A stretch of 64,000 nt of DNA from Microplitis mediator (GCF_029852145.1 NC_079971.1:20893563-20957562), one strand, 5' to 3'; numbered from the stretch's first letter, positions 10,905-23,345 are shown. The notes: generated by a model not told the origin, from the sequence alone. A program made the numbers and translations.

Positions 10905-12890
10905 AGATATTCATCGTTTATTACATTTAATTAAAATTCATAACGAAAATAATTAAAATGATTTTTTGTGCGCGAAAAAAAAAAAATTGTAAGAAACTTT
11001 AATTAAAATATTTTGACACCAAAATATTTATATAATTTGATACATGGAGGTTATTAATTGATATTTAATAATAAGTTAAAATTAAGGTCATTAGAGAAGG
11101 CTATTGTGGTTTTAAATTGTCAGCTGTCTGTAATATTATTTGTGTTGCGCGAATCGAACGCGGTTTCGTTGTTCCGTGCGTATGTTTGCATGTACGCACT
11201 CACCATAACACTTAAAATATTCAATAAATCGGATTTATTATTTCTGTATCATCTTCAGATGACCCTTAAGTATGACCTTATGAAGTACGGCTTCTAAAAT
11301 CGTTATTGTTTTGTTATTATTTATAAATTAATACCAAGTTTTATAAGACGGTCATTTTCTCATTTAAAAAAGTGGAAAGAAAATTTAATTAAATTTTTTT
11401 CTTTAAAAATTTATGATTGTTAATTATAGAAGAAAGTGAGGCAAAATGGGCGGTCGAAAAAATTAAAAATTTTTTTTGATAATTATTTTAAAATAATAAA
11501 TGTTATTTTTTATCAGACACTTTATGCAAATAAAATAAAGTTATTTTGTTTTATAATTCTGATAGAGTTTATTTGCGAGGTTAAAACTGTTTGACAAACG
11601 ATTTTGGGGATAAAGTAACACCGGCTAGAAACGGAATACGTTCAATTATTTTTAATTAAAAAAAAAACATTTATCACAAAATGAAAGTTTGATATCCTGA
11701 CTAGGTTATCATTGAGTTGTCAATTAATATATTTATTACTCGAATTATTTATTTATAAAAAAAAATTGTTCGTGGTGGCGCTGGTGTCTGTTTATCGGAG
11801 TGATTTCGGTCAGAACGGGCAAAGTCGGCCAGCATATATTACAGTATATTCCAAGTCAAATAATATTTATTTTACAAATCTATCAACTATTTATTTATTT
11901 AGCTACAAATAATATTTATATCATCAGCAATACCTGGAATTTAAAAAACGGTCTGATGAGCGCCCGAAGTTGCAATTAATAGATTTAAAAGCGATTCAAT
12001 CTCTCGCCAAATCACAGTATCGTCGCTCCACCAAAATTTATTATTAAAAAAACCCAACGAATAAACAAAATAAAATCCAGGTTTCACCAAATTCCCGTCC
12101 AGTAAAACGTCTTTTTACGCCGTCTAATAATTATACTTCAAATATAAATCACCAGTTGCCTAATCTTCATTTTCTTACAAATCTCACACCAAAATCGCAA
12201 CTAAAATGCAATAGAAAATCCAACAATTCCACTTACTTCCCATCATACAAATGATAAACCGTTCAATTACTTTATATTTATCATCATAATTCAATTCCAA
12301 ATAGTTCTATCTCTCTCATTTCTTCATCCATGAATTATCAAAAAGAAAAATCATATTCTATAATATTAATTAATAAAGTTTACCAGTTTCTTTACTGTTA
12401 ACAACTATAATTATAATTAAAATTAAGAAACATAAGTGTAAGAACAAAAGCAAAAAGTAAGAGAGAGAAAAATTTTGGCTGATGTTTCAACTATAAATGC
12501 TCGTCCATTTCTCTTATGAAACAGTCGTGCCAACTTGTGTCCCCCATTCCACTTTTGCCACACTCAACGATCTCCTTAAATCCGCTTGAACTACTTTAAT
12601 AACCTAAGAGGCTAAAGAATCTTCTTCGTCTTCTTCCTTTTCTACTTCTACCTCTACTTCTACTTCTGCTTCTACTACTGCCTATTCTTCACTCTCAAAG
12701 TATTACCCAGCTTTTAAAAGGTATATTATAATATTCACCTCGATTTGTCATAATTTTACTTTTGTTTAACTCTTACAGCCAAATCTTCTGTTAAATTAAC
12801 GTTATATTCATTTTATTTATCTAACTGTCGGTTTATATATCCCGCCATTAATAATATGAACGTAATATTTTATTATTATCTAACAAAACT
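10901..12890. other. AT-rich intergenic DNA
   Basis: No gene recognised. A worn MITE terminus (AAGTGAGGCAAAATGGGCGG) lies at 11435-11454. A pyrimidine-rich tract with TTCTACTTCTACCTC-type repeats runs 12618-12685. Confidence 0.4.
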
Positions 12891-13190
12891 GTTTGTAAGG
12901 GAGTGGGGGACAAAACGGGGTACAGTCTACTCATTATAAGCTTGGACTAGGAGACGTAGGGGAAATTTTTCTGGAAATTTCAGTCTTCCCACTACGGTGC
13001 ATTTAGTTTTGTTCGCGACTATCCGTTATAAGCCTGTTTTATTTTATATGATTTTAAACGTCATATTCATTTTTTGTTACACACGCGACTATCCCGATTT
13101 TCTGGTGCTTATAGCGCTAAAATAAATACACATCTTTTTATACAAATAATAATTATAATGCAAAAAAATATCATGATAACGGTAAACCAG

Positions 13191-13270
13191 TACTTGTGGT
13201 CGAGTGGATAACACTCTTGTCTTCGAACTGAAGTACTGGCCAGGCTCAGGTTCGAATCCCACAGAGAGCA
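13191..13270 (+). repeat. tRNA-like sequence with intact A and B boxes
   Basis: A box TGGTCGAGTGG at 13197-13207 and B box GGTTCGAATCC at 13249-13259, both matching pol III internal promoter consensus with normal tRNA spacing. The ends do not form a convincing seven-pair acceptor stem and the anticodon arm is irregular. It is called tRNA-like (pseudogene or SINE head), not a functional tRNA gene. Confidence 0.6.
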
Positions 13271-13423
13271 AATTAATTATTTTTCACAATTTGATATAAC
13301 GCATTGACTTGAGGGATTCGTTCCATATAGCTGCCAAACTGCCACCTGTCTGCAATCTTGCCCGCTAAAAACATCGTGATTGCAAATAAATTATGGAAAC
13401 AGAAATTTGAACAGATAGTTAAT

Positions 13424-13752
13424 ACACTGAGAAACAAAATACTTTTATTAAAAACATTTACTTGACACAAGAACATATATTCTTGATAATTGTCAAGAAT
13501 ATATAATTTTGTCTCAAGAATTCGTAGAATTGAAGGAAATAATTTTTATTTAATTCAAGTAAAGCTATTTACTAATTAATTAATTCTTTTGTTTACTCAT
13601 AATATAATATCAAATTCATATAATAACAAAAATAAATTTAATGCTCTTTTCTCAAGAAATTGATAATTAATAATAATAAAATAAATATTTTGAACGGATT
13701 TCTTGAACCAAGAAATACTTGTTTGGAAAATAGTATTTTTTTTTCTCAGTGT
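13424..13752. mobile_element. TIR element, ACACTGAGAAA ends, TCAAGAA core
   Basis: Ends ACACTGAGAAACAAAATAC and GTATTTTTTTTTCTCAGTGT are inverted repeats. The core has palindromes such as ATATTCTTGA/TCAAGAATAT (about 13478-13501). Similar core words occur in the element at 30459-30663. Confidence 0.65.
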
Positions 13753-14344
13753 AATGATGTATATGGAATAGAAACAGAAAAAAGATGGCCAGGAAACATA
13801 GTCCGAAAAAGTTTATAGTAGTTTGTTAGAAATATATAAAATATTAACCCAACGAAAACAGGGACTTTAAATTGCTTGCAACGTAACCTATAAAGACTAT
13901 GTAATGTAAAATATGTAAAGAATAAAAACTGTAGAAAACGGAAGTAATACAGTTAAGATTACAACAATTGGGATTTTAAATTTTTATAATGATAACAGTA
14001 TTGATTACAGTAATAATAAAAATAATAATTTTATTGATAAACATAATGCTCACTAAAACTTTTTAATTGTAACAGAAGCTTTAAATTTAATTCATGATTA
14101 TAATTATGAACAATAAATTATATTTTGCTCAAGAATGATTTAATTTTCCTCCGCGAAACATAGATAGTAAATTATCTTCATTAATTTGTCTATTTTTTCC
14201 TATTCTTGGTTTATAATTTTGACAATTTTAACGGTGGCTTATAACGAGTTCTTTGGTACGAAACTCAAAAGAGTGATTAAGTAGAAGAAGCTGTTTGGAC
14301 TAAGTAACTCCCGATTGAAGGGAAGAAGCTTATGACGGTCAGTT

Positions 14345-15067
14345 GGCTGTAAATATAACTGAGCATTATTTTGAATTTTTTTTTCACCGTTTTCGAAAAA
14401 TTTTGTTTTGTAAAAAAAATAGTCGGAAATCAATTTGATTTTTTTTCTTATCAATTTACAATAAAAGAACTCCAGTGTCAAATTACTTCAGATGTATTTC
14501 AATAATGAACTTTAAAATACTTACAATTTTTTAAATTTTGAAATTTAATTAACTTTTAATAATTTTTTAATCTATTACTTTAAGCAACATATAATTGCTT
14601 TTTTAAAAATATCTTCTTTGGAATGAAAACTCCCTTAAATCTTTTACTTTGAAGTTAATAGTAAATAGTAATTAACAAATAAAAAATTACCAATTTAAAG
14701 TCTGCAGTTAAACTTTTTCAAAAATCGAAAATGTCAGTCGAAAAATGTTAATGACTTTTGTTTTATGATAAAAACTATTAAAATTTTTTTTCTTCCTTTG
14801 CATCCAATAATTATGTGAAAAGTAATTTTTCTTTATGTAACTTACAAGAAAATTTAATTTTATCAAATTTATTTAATATCCAGAAATTTTTTTTCACCTT
14901 TTTGAGGGCTACCCCATTTTGCCCGCAAAAAATGAAATTTTTTTTTTTAACGGCGGCTGAAAATTTTTTCTATTTACTTTGAATATCATTAAAAAAAAAA
15001 TATTCAACGCATTTGAGTCCCGAAAACTGCATTTCCTTAAAGACCCCGTTTGCCCTCCCCCTCCCCT
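14345..15067 (-). mobile_element. Truncated GGGCAAAACGGGGTAC-type MITE
   Basis: Reads as the reverse complement of about 32760-33400: shared segments include the AATATAACTGAGCATTATTTTG-like left part, the GTCATTAACATTTTTCGACT-like middle and the final CCCCGTTTGCCCTCCCCCTC. The other terminus is missing here; a possible worn one (ACAAAACGGGGTAC) lies at about 12911. Confidence 0.6.
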
Positions 15068-15848
15068 AAGTATGTAATATTTTATTATTATCTAACAAAA
15101 CTGTCTATATTAACGTTCGACTGATTGACAAATCGAGATATCTATTAATTGAACAGCGAAAGCTTGTTGAATAAACAAAATACACCAAGATAGTTGATGA
15201 TGGTCTACAAATATTTAAGAGTAGACCTTGAATTTACGTTTGTTCTCGAGGTCGAGTGTTAGTCTTCATAGACAATGCATACATTTTGTTACCGAGCTTA
15301 TTCCACAAGTCTTTGTCAATAGTAGTCTTGTACAAACATTTATTTCTACATGCTAATATTTATTCTGCTTCATTTTCTTCTGTCACTCGTATTTTAAACT
15401 GTTACATTCAACTATTAAATGTGAATTTACTTTTTCTTATTTCCAACAGTATTTCAAATAGTTTTAATTATTTTTTAAATTGAGAGTAAATTTTGACATT
15501 TTGACATTTCAAAGGTAAATATCTTTGCTCATTTCTTTTAATTAATTGGAGTAATATTTACTTGGCAATAATTAGTACAAAATTATACATTGAGGCATTG
15601 AAAATTTATCACCAATACTCAGGTAAATTTTGAGCTGCATTAATTTAAATACCTCAACTAGAGAGTTTAGTTTAAAAGCTTCGATCTCGAGTTGAAATTT
15701 GAGTTCTACTAAAATTCTATCAGGTGCGGATTAGAATTCCATTAAGTACTTTTAAGCCCTCAAGAACTACTTAAGATCTAACAAACTCTTGCTTTTTTAG
15801 AAATTAGAATCTACATGATAAAAAATATTTTTCGAATATCACTATGCT
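15068..15848. other. AT-rich spacer
   Basis: No recognisable gene or repeat boundary. A 75-codon frame at 15256-15483 has no domain and a composition expected by chance in AT-rich DNA. Confidence 0.4.
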
Positions 15849-16135
15849 AGGTTCCACTATATCCATATTTTATATAGTGGAACTATATAAACCAATTTTA
15901 TAAAGTGGAAACCCAAACATGCAAACCTTCTCAATAAGACAATTTATAGATAAATTGAGAAAAATATAGATAGCCCGGACTGGGAATCGAACCCAGACCA
16001 ATTCGGTATCGCGCCGAGTGCTCTACCAGTTGAGCTATCCGGCTCTATACTATATTCCGTTCAATTTGATCCATAAGTTATTGAGCCACACCGTCCATCG
16101 TACGGTAATACGCCAATTTTATATAGTGGAACCTA
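15849..16135. mobile_element. 287-bp TIR element carrying a tRNA-like insert
   Basis: Left TIR AGGTTCCACTATAT (15849-15862) is the exact complement of ATATAGTGGAACCT (16122-16135). Subterminal copies of the same word occur at 15873-15886 and 15900-15910. The tRNA-like sequence at 15973-16043 lies between the TIRs. Confidence 0.6.
15973..16043 (-). repeat. tRNA-like sequence, nearly complete cloverleaf
   Basis: On the minus strand: a GCCGGAT start, D-arm AGCTCAACTGGTAGAGC (A box), T-arm CTGGGTTCGATTCCCAG (perfect stem and B box) and GTCCGGGC end. The acceptor pairs only if one C was lost on the 5' side. The anticodon loop lacks the invariant U33 and its stem has a mismatch, so I do not assign an isotype. 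Likely a tRNA-derived repeat. Confidence 0.65.
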
Positions 16136-16650
16136 AACATAATGATCGGCGTGAACGCCATACTGTCTGGTATCGAAGATTCTTATAGGTTATAAAATTG
16201 TATGCATAGATGATTCAACCATTGCGGGAATAGTAACATTGGCAATAGTTGTCGCGGACGCCGCAATGTCAGTATGGCCGTCGAGCCCATACTGTATTGC
16301 TGTATTCACATTGCTTCTGGCCGATAAACCTAGTCTAACGACATCTATATAGTTTTGGTGGTAATACGATAGTATACATTGATTGACATGCCAGAAATTA
16401 TGGCGGGAGAAACTAGTAACATTGTGCCCTCGGCCTTATAGTATGGGTCTCAGGACCATGCTGTTTCGCCGTGCCTGCTATGCATACGTGTGAGCAATAC
16501 AATAGCTCCAGTACTATACAGTATAGTAAATAACGCCATATTTCTAGGCCTCGTTACTATACTGTCTTGGAATATTTCACATACTATTTTAGTATCTGTC
16601 TTGAGACCATACCAGCATGGTGTTGAACGCCAGGCATTTCTTACCGTGTA
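16136..16650. repeat. Palindrome-rich block with one ACACGG-type end
   Basis: Repeated words CATACTGT, CAGTATGG and ATACTATA in both orientations. The right edge TTTCTTACCGTGTA (16637-16650) matches the terminus of the ACACGGAAAAA elements; no matching left end is present. Probably half of such an element. Confidence 0.4.
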
Positions 16651-16943
16651 GACTGAACCTGGAAGTCCTAACATGTTCTATTTAGATACTTTTATGTACT
16701 CTTAACATTGTACTAGAACCTTTTTAACTCCTTTTGGGTGCAACTGATATCATAATAAAAATCGTTAATAATAGTTTTAATTTTTCATTTTTTTTTCTAA
16801 GATCTTCCGAGAACCTCGAGGTCCTAAAATGCTCTATTTAGATTTTCTTAAGTACTCTAACAACTTTGTCAGAACCTTTTTAACTCTTATTAGGCCCTAC
16901 TGACATTTAATTAAAAAACCTTATAAATAATCTCGAATAGTAA

Positions 16944-17018
16944 GTCCGTGAATTGGCAGAGTGGTACAGACTTCAACTGATATGCAGAAGGATCCGGGTT
17001 CGAGCCCCCGCAACACCC
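16944..17018 (+). repeat. tRNA-like sequence
   Basis: A box TGGCAGAGTGG (16954-16964) and B box GGTTCGAGCCC (16998-17008) are separated by a normal tRNA distance. The 5' GTCCGTG and 3' CAACACC ends pair poorly, so a functional tRNA is doubtful. Confidence 0.5.
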
Positions 17019-17717
17019 AAAAATTTTTCATCGATAAAATAATTAATTATTAATTAACAATCATTATAAACAAGTCAATTACAAGGAATGATAATAAACA
17101 GTAATGTATGACCACTATCATTTTAGTTTAAATGATTTTTTAAAATCTTTATACATCATGTATTATAATATTTAATTCTACATGAGGTTTTTCTTCTCAG
17201 TGATTATAGAATAAAGTCTAACTAGGTACTACTAGGTCCTTTAAAAATTTTAAATAGAGCCTAATAGTTTCTCTCTCTAACTAAAAAATTAAACCAATGA
17301 AATCATTAAATTATCGATATCAAAAATAATTTTACGTCAGATAAATTAATTAATGTAACAAATGCTCCATTAAAATATAATAAACATATCAAAAATAAAT
17401 TTATCTCATGAGATTATACATTCCGTAATTAATGGTATAATAAATCCCGTTAGCGCGTGTGATATAAATTTAAAATTATTATAATAGTAATAATTATTTT
17501 TTAATTATTATTTCTGCTACTGTCTCATTATCTTGCGCAATTAACAGTTTTTATGTCTTTCCCCGGTTTTTTTAATTAGAATAATCCATGATAAAGAGAA
17601 ATCACTCGTGCAATTTTACTCAACGTATATCTACCCACCTTCTGACTTGAACTACACCTCGTGAATATAGACTAATAAAAAAATTAATTTTTCATTCTTA
17701 TTACCCGCTGTGAAAAA

Positions 17718-18722
17718 TGTCTCGCGGTAATTAAATTATCTAAACTCTCTTAAATACATCGTGATAATTCCAAAAGAACTTATATTTTTACTCGCCCTTT
17801 TGGCGATAGGAAGTTTCCTGACGGGGCTTTTGAGAAAAAACTGTCGGTGAATTTTTTATTTAATTTTTATAAAAATATTTATCGTGGCAAATATAAAATT
17901 CATAAATCGAGTTGCTGTAGAAGACCCGGGTGGAAAAGTTAAATCTGATTTTAGTCTAACTGGCCTGCATTTGGACTAATTGTTCTGTATTTGAACTAGT
18001 TGATCTGTTTTTGATCTTTTATAAAAATTTTAAGCTGCTTTTGATCTGTTGTTTTAAAAAACAATCGCGTTACGGGCAGACAGAACTAGATTAATTCTTG
18101 AACTCGGGAAAATTTTAGTTCTGAAAATTTGCAAGGGAAAAACTAGATTAAATCATGGGCTTGTAATATTTTTATTTATGGACAATATTTATAAAAAATA
18201 TTCAAAGTTATAGAATCGATTATGTTTTGGTTACCATTTGCTTAGTGTCTTTTGTTTAAAGATGTCGGCAGTTAATTATAGTTTGACAACTTTATTTTTT
18301 AGTTGACTTGGCTGAATATTTATAATATTGAATAAAAGTAATAAAATTACTCTTGAATTGTCAAGAAATTTTTCTTATTTACTGGATAAAATCGAAAAAT
18401 ATTTTGGCATTAGAAACCATCAAAATTCTTGTGACATCTTATCACGAAAGCGCATTAGCATGTTTCGAATATCAAGAAAATTAAAATAAATTTATAAATC
18501 TAGATTATTATTATTGTTATTTATAGTTGTAAAAGGTCCTGTTTTTGATCTAAAGGCGATTAAAGTAGACTCAAAATTTTAGTAAAAAAAGTCTGTTTTT
18601 AATCTAAAAGTGTATAAAAACAGACTAAGTATAATACGAAAAAAGTCTGATATTGGCTTGGATAGGAATAGTATGGAGAAAAAACGATTAAATTCCTATA
18701 TAAAATAAATAAGATTTAAATA
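17718..18722 (+). repeat. 1-kb dispersed repeat, copy 1
   Basis: Highly similar to the reverse complement of about 51040-52110. From 17923 (GACCCGGGTGGAAAAGTT) it is the TIR element described at 51006-51896, here lacking its far terminus and abutting the next element at 18724. The 17718-17922 flank is shared too, so the unit is larger than the TIR element. A hydrophobic 60-codon frame in copy 2 is frameshifted here by loss of one G at about 17822-17826, so it is unlikely to be a conserved protein. Confidence 0.7.
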
Positions 18723-18723
18723 C

Positions 18724-19515
18724 CATGGTGACCACAGATTTTTGAAACTGAAATCCCTTCATTGTTCCAGGTATTCCAGTCAAATAATTCAAAAATTCCC
18801 TGGCCATATGTAGTACTATTAAATCCTTGGAAATATTTATTTCATTCAAAATAAAATGGTACAAGTCAGTTCAATAAATAATCAATCATTGTCGTTAAAT
18901 GAAACTTTGTTTTATTATTTGTCAATGTTCAAAGGTTTTTTTATTTATTAAATGAATAATTTTTTATTTTTTATCTTAAATAATCTATGTTTTTATATAA
19001 CTTACTCTATAATAAAATATAAATAAATTTTTCATTTTCTCTAGAATAAATTTTATAAATAAGAACGTTTTATAGAATATTAATAAAATATTAGTCAAGT
19101 ACGCGAATAATAAATATAGTGAAACTTATTAGTTCAATACTTATGTATACTTTTAATGTTTTTGGTTTTTTAACTTGTCCATATGCATGTTAACAGCTCA
19201 AAGATCCTGATGATTGGTTTCTACTAAGACTTTTTTTTTCTAACAGCCTTTTTAATTCTGACTGCTTCATTTTTTCGCTATTGGAATTAATTTCTACTAA
19301 TTTTTTTTCAAGACGGTTTTACAATCGCATTCGCGCCGCGCCACTTTTTGAACAGTTTTGACAGAAAAAAAATTTATCGGATTTTTTCAGTCAAAAAAAA
19401 AGAAAGTAAAAATTTTTCCAGCTTTGTGACGAAATTCCTTGACTTTTCCCTGATTTTTCCAGTATATTTATAATTCCCTGACATTTCCAGGTTTTCCAGA
19501 AATGCGGCCACCATG
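18724..19515. mobile_element. CATGGTGGCC-ended TIR element
   Basis: Left end CATGGTGACCACAGATTTTT; right end TTCCAGAAATGCGGCCACCATG has the complementary terminus CATGGTGGCCGCATTTCTGG. The words TTCCCTGACTTTTCC and TTCCAGG recur near both ends. No transposase frame visible. Confidence 0.6.
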
Positions 19516-20700
19516 AAGACCTAAATCAAATAAAAAACTTTTGAATTTATCATTTTCTTTGAAACAGATCAAATTTTTCGACCTGGGATAGGAGGTGAGG
19601 CAAGATGGTCCGACACCAAACCCTTTATAATTTATTTCAATTGTTCAAATTCTCCAATTACATAAAAATGTTAAGACTGTTAACAAATTCAAGCCCAAGT
19701 TTACGATAAAATTCTTTGAGTTTATCCTTTCCCTTTGATATTTGCATTTCAGTGTAAAAACAAAAACAACTAGAAGTAGTTTAAAAAAAAGAATAATTTT
19801 TTTTTATTTATTTATTTAGTATGCAATTGGCAGTACTTTATTTTTCAAGTGTCCAGTACTTTTCAAACGTTTCCCAGGAGTTCTACTAGTACCGAGACAG
19901 TTTAAAATTCACCCCTTACTTTTATCAACTCTTCGCATCTTTCAAAGCATTTGCATTTTTACAAGCAATCACAAGGGTGTATGAGGGCGGTAGATTCTCT
20001 CTCTCTATTCTCCCTTAGTCTCCCTCTTACTTATTTCTACCTTTACCTTTAAAGTCTACTACGCAAGTATATAAAGTTACTTTTAAGTTTTACGATTGAG
20101 TTTGTGTTCCAGTACGCGGCCTTGAGGGGATTCCCCTGTTAGTGCGATTGGCTCATACGCCACGTGATCATTTATTACTTTTAGAGTTATAGATGCCACG
20201 TTTGTTTTAAATAGAAGCTTGCGTCATTTTCTCCGTTTGTTTTATTGATTCCCGTTTTTTCTTTATTTGTTCCTACAAAATATAGTAGACTTTTATGGAA
20301 TCATTATTGATTAGACAACAAATTAAATTGCTACAATTAAAATATCATAAAGTCTATTCGTTTTATGCTATACTTTGAAGGTTATGTTTTTTGTATTATT
20401 GCTTCGGTATCGTATTGGTGCGCAAATAAAACAATAAAAGCTAATTATTGGCAGTTACTCTTAATTAATTTTTGTTTCTTTTATGGCAAATAGAGTTACT
20501 TATTTTTTTAATGTAATTTTATTGCTCATAGCGTCATGCCATAGAGTAAATAAAGAAAATAATTTATCAAGTTAAGTAAATTGAATTTTAAAGACTAAAA
20601 GTTTATGAAATAATTCAATTAATTAGACTTTTTTATTCTGTCAAAAATATTAAAATTTTTTTAATTCTTTAAATTGAAATTCCGTCGAAAGTATTGAATT
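19516..20700. other. AT-rich spacer
   Basis: No gene recognised. A GGTGAGGCAAGATGGTCC word at 19592-19609 resembles a worn MITE terminus. 20100-20170 is less AT-rich but has no recognisable coding potential. Confidence 0.35.
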
Positions 20701-21527
20701 TACGTCAAAATGTATTCAAACCTTTTTTGTAGAAAATTTAATTTCCTACAAATAAGGTCCTTATAATTTTTATTTTTACTTCAATAGATTATGAGTTTTT
20801 TCGATTTTGAATAAAATTAAATTTTGATTCAAACTCAAATTTTGATCACGTACTTGAACGTGAAATTCTGTTTAAACTATCAAATTTGAGAAAAAGCCAT
20901 AAGAACCTTTTTTAGAGGAAATTTAATTTCCTACAAAAAAGGTCCTTATAAATTTTTCCCGTACTTCTATATTTTACGAGTTATTTTGATTTTCAATAAA
21001 ATTCAATTTTTATTTACACGATCTCAAAATTTGTATGCTTAAAATTGAAATTCTGTCTCAACTATCAAATTTAAGAAAAAACTCATTATGACTTTTTTTG
21101 TAGAAAATTTAATTTCCTACAAAAAATGTCTTTGCAATTTTTATTTTTACGTCAATAATTTATGAGTTATTTTAATTTTGAATAAAATTAGAATTGGATT
21201 CAATCTCAAATTTTGATCACGTACTTGAACGTGAAATTCTGTCTAAACAATCAAATTTGAGAAAAAGCCACAGGAACCTTTTTTATAGGAAATTTAATTT
21301 CCTACAAAAAATGTCCTCATAAATTTTTCCCGTACTTCTATATTTTACGAGTTATTTTGATTTTCAATAAAATTCAATTTTTATTTACACGATTTCAAAA
21401 TTTTGATGCTTAAAATTCAAATTATGTCTGAACTATCAAATTTAGAAAAAAATTTGATATGACTTTTTTGTAGGAAATTCAATTTCGTACAAAAAAGGTC
21501 CTTAGACTTTTTTATTTTACTTCAAAT

Positions 21528-22634
21528 ACACGGAAAGAAAATTATGGCAGCGGTTCCCATAATTCTGTGAAATTTTTTCCTATACCATCATAGGAATTAC
21601 GACCATAAATTATGGGAGCGGTTCCTATAATTATAGGAATGTTTCCCATAATTATAGGAATAGTTCCTATAATTATGGGAATGATACCCATAACACTATA
21701 GGAATGGTTCCTATAATTATAGGAATGGTTCCTATAATTTATAGGAATACTTTCTATAATATTATGGGAATCATTCCTATAATTTATGGGAATGGTTCCT
21801 ATAATTTATAGGAACCATTCCCATAAATTATAGGAACCATTCCCATAATATTATGGGAACGGTTCCTATAATAGTATGGGAACTATTCCCATAATATTAT
21901 GGGAATGATTCCCATAATGCAATTGGAATGGTTCCTATACCATTATGGGAATCATTCCCATAATATTATGGGAATAGTTCCCATACTATTATAGGAACCA
22001 TTCCCATAATATTATGGGAATGGTTCCCATATTATCATGAAAAAATTAATTTAAAGAAGTGTGGTAATCACTTCTACAATACACAGAAATATTATTAAAC
22101 ATAAAAACAAAAATTCAAATATTGAAAAAAAAAATCGTATTTGGCAAAAAAACATTAAAATTTTTAACAAGAATTTTTTGTCAGCACAAAACATTCAAGA
22201 AAATTCAAATTTTGGGAAATTTCTACACTATTGTGCAAAAAAAAAATTTTATGATATTATAGGGATGGTTCCTATAACATTATGGGAATAGTTCCCATAA
22301 TATTATAGGAATAGTTCCTATACTAATATAGGAACCATTCTCATAATAGTATGGGAATGATTCCCATACCATTATGGGAATGGTTCCCATAATGATATGG
22401 GAATGGTTTCCATAATATTATGGGAACCATTCCCATAATGGTATGGGAACCATTCCCATAATGGTATGGGAACCATTCCCATAATGGTATGGGAACTATT
22501 CTTATACTATTATGGGGATGGTTCCCATAATATATGGGAACCATTCCTATAGTAGTATAGGTACTATTCCCATACCATTATGGGAACCATTCCCATAATG
22601 CATAGGAAAACTTCCCATAATTTTCTTTCCGTGT
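21528..22634. mobile_element. 1.1-kb palindrome-array element, ACACGG ends
   Basis: Left ACACGGAAAGAAAATTATGG and right CCATAATTTTCTTTCCGTGT are perfect 20-bp TIRs. The flanks ACTTCAAAT and ACTTGAAAG look like an imperfect 9-bp target duplication inside the satellite. Two blocks of alternating GGAATGGTTCC / GGAACCATTCC and ATAATATTAT words surround an unrelated AT-rich spacer (about 22035-22255). No coding capacity; the short frames are repeat artefacts. Confidence 0.8.
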
Positions 22635-23010
22635 ACTTGAAAGTTATTTAGATTTTTTTTTTTTTTTTTTTATTTCGATTTATTTCGATTTATTTCGATT
22701 TATTTAGATTTTATTTAAATAAAATAAAATTAGTATATAATCTCAAAATTTTGATCACCTACTTAAACTCAAAATTCTGTCTTAAATATCAAATTTAAGA
22801 AAAAACTCATCATGACTTTTTTTGTAGAAAATTTAATTTCCTACAAAAAACGTCCCTACAATTTTTTCGATACTTCCATAATTTACGAGTTATTTCGATT
22901 TTGAACCAAATTCAATTTAATTTACGCAACCTCAAAATTTTGATGAACTCAAAATTGAAATTCTGTCTAAACTATCAAATTTAAGAAAAAAGTCATAATC
23001 ACTTTTTATT

Positions 23011-23091
23011 TAAGGAGAGCTTTTTTGTAGGAAATTTAATTTCCTATTAAAAAAATAGGAAATTAAATTTCCTACAAAAAAGCTCTCCTTA
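23011..23091. repeat. Perfect 38-bp inverted repeat, 5-base loop
   Basis: The arm at 23011-23048 (starts TAAGGAGAGCTTTTTTGTAG) is exactly complementary to 23054-23091, with AAAAA between. It is the last unit of the hairpin satellite, in which the hairpin has become a long perfect palindrome. Confidence 0.9.
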
Positions 23092-23279
23092 AATTTTCAC
23101 GTACGCTCAATAGTTTCCTCGTTATCATGATTTCAAATTTTTCAAAATTTCAAATTCATTATAGTTCCTTATATTAATAATTAAAAAATAATCAAAACCT
23201 TCCGTAACATTTTTTTTTTATGCAAAATTGCTTCAATACTAATTGAATCTAATATTCATAGCAATAATGAAAAAATAAA

Positions 23280-23345
23280 TAAATACAGCAGAAATAAAAA
23301 ATGAAATTTACGTCATCAGGATTCGAACCGTCGACTTCACGGTCC
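23280..23345 (-). repeat. tRNA-derived repeat fragment (B box)
   Basis: Minus-strand GGTTCGAATCC at 23319-23329 followed by TGATGACGTAAATTTC. Elements at 59722 and 61269 share the layout GGTTCGAATCC, then a GA(T/C)-ACGT-like word, then an A/T-rich tail. No full cloverleaf. Confidence 0.45.

Larger units (their letters stand above)
20700..23110. repeat. ~185-bp hairpin satellite, seven units, interrupted
   Basis: Each unit has the hairpin TTGTAGRAAATTTAATTTCC/TACAAAAAA followed by a CCTTATAAATTTTT-like word and an ACGAGTTATTTTGATTTTGAA-like word. Hairpin centres lie near 20738, 20920, 21106, 21291, 21477, 22836 and 23035; the first five are 182-186 bp apart. The array is split by the element at 21528-22634. 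Related hairpins occur at 53940-54530, 32400-32640, 50-74 and 61376-61400. Confidence 0.8.

Noticed and set aside
10551..10934. 127-codon plus frame
   Set aside because: It runs into the (TA)n tract and has no domain; composition does not suggest coding.
15973..16043. Functional tRNA gene
   Set aside because: D- and T-arms are good, but the acceptor stem needs a bulge and U33 is absent from the anticodon loop.
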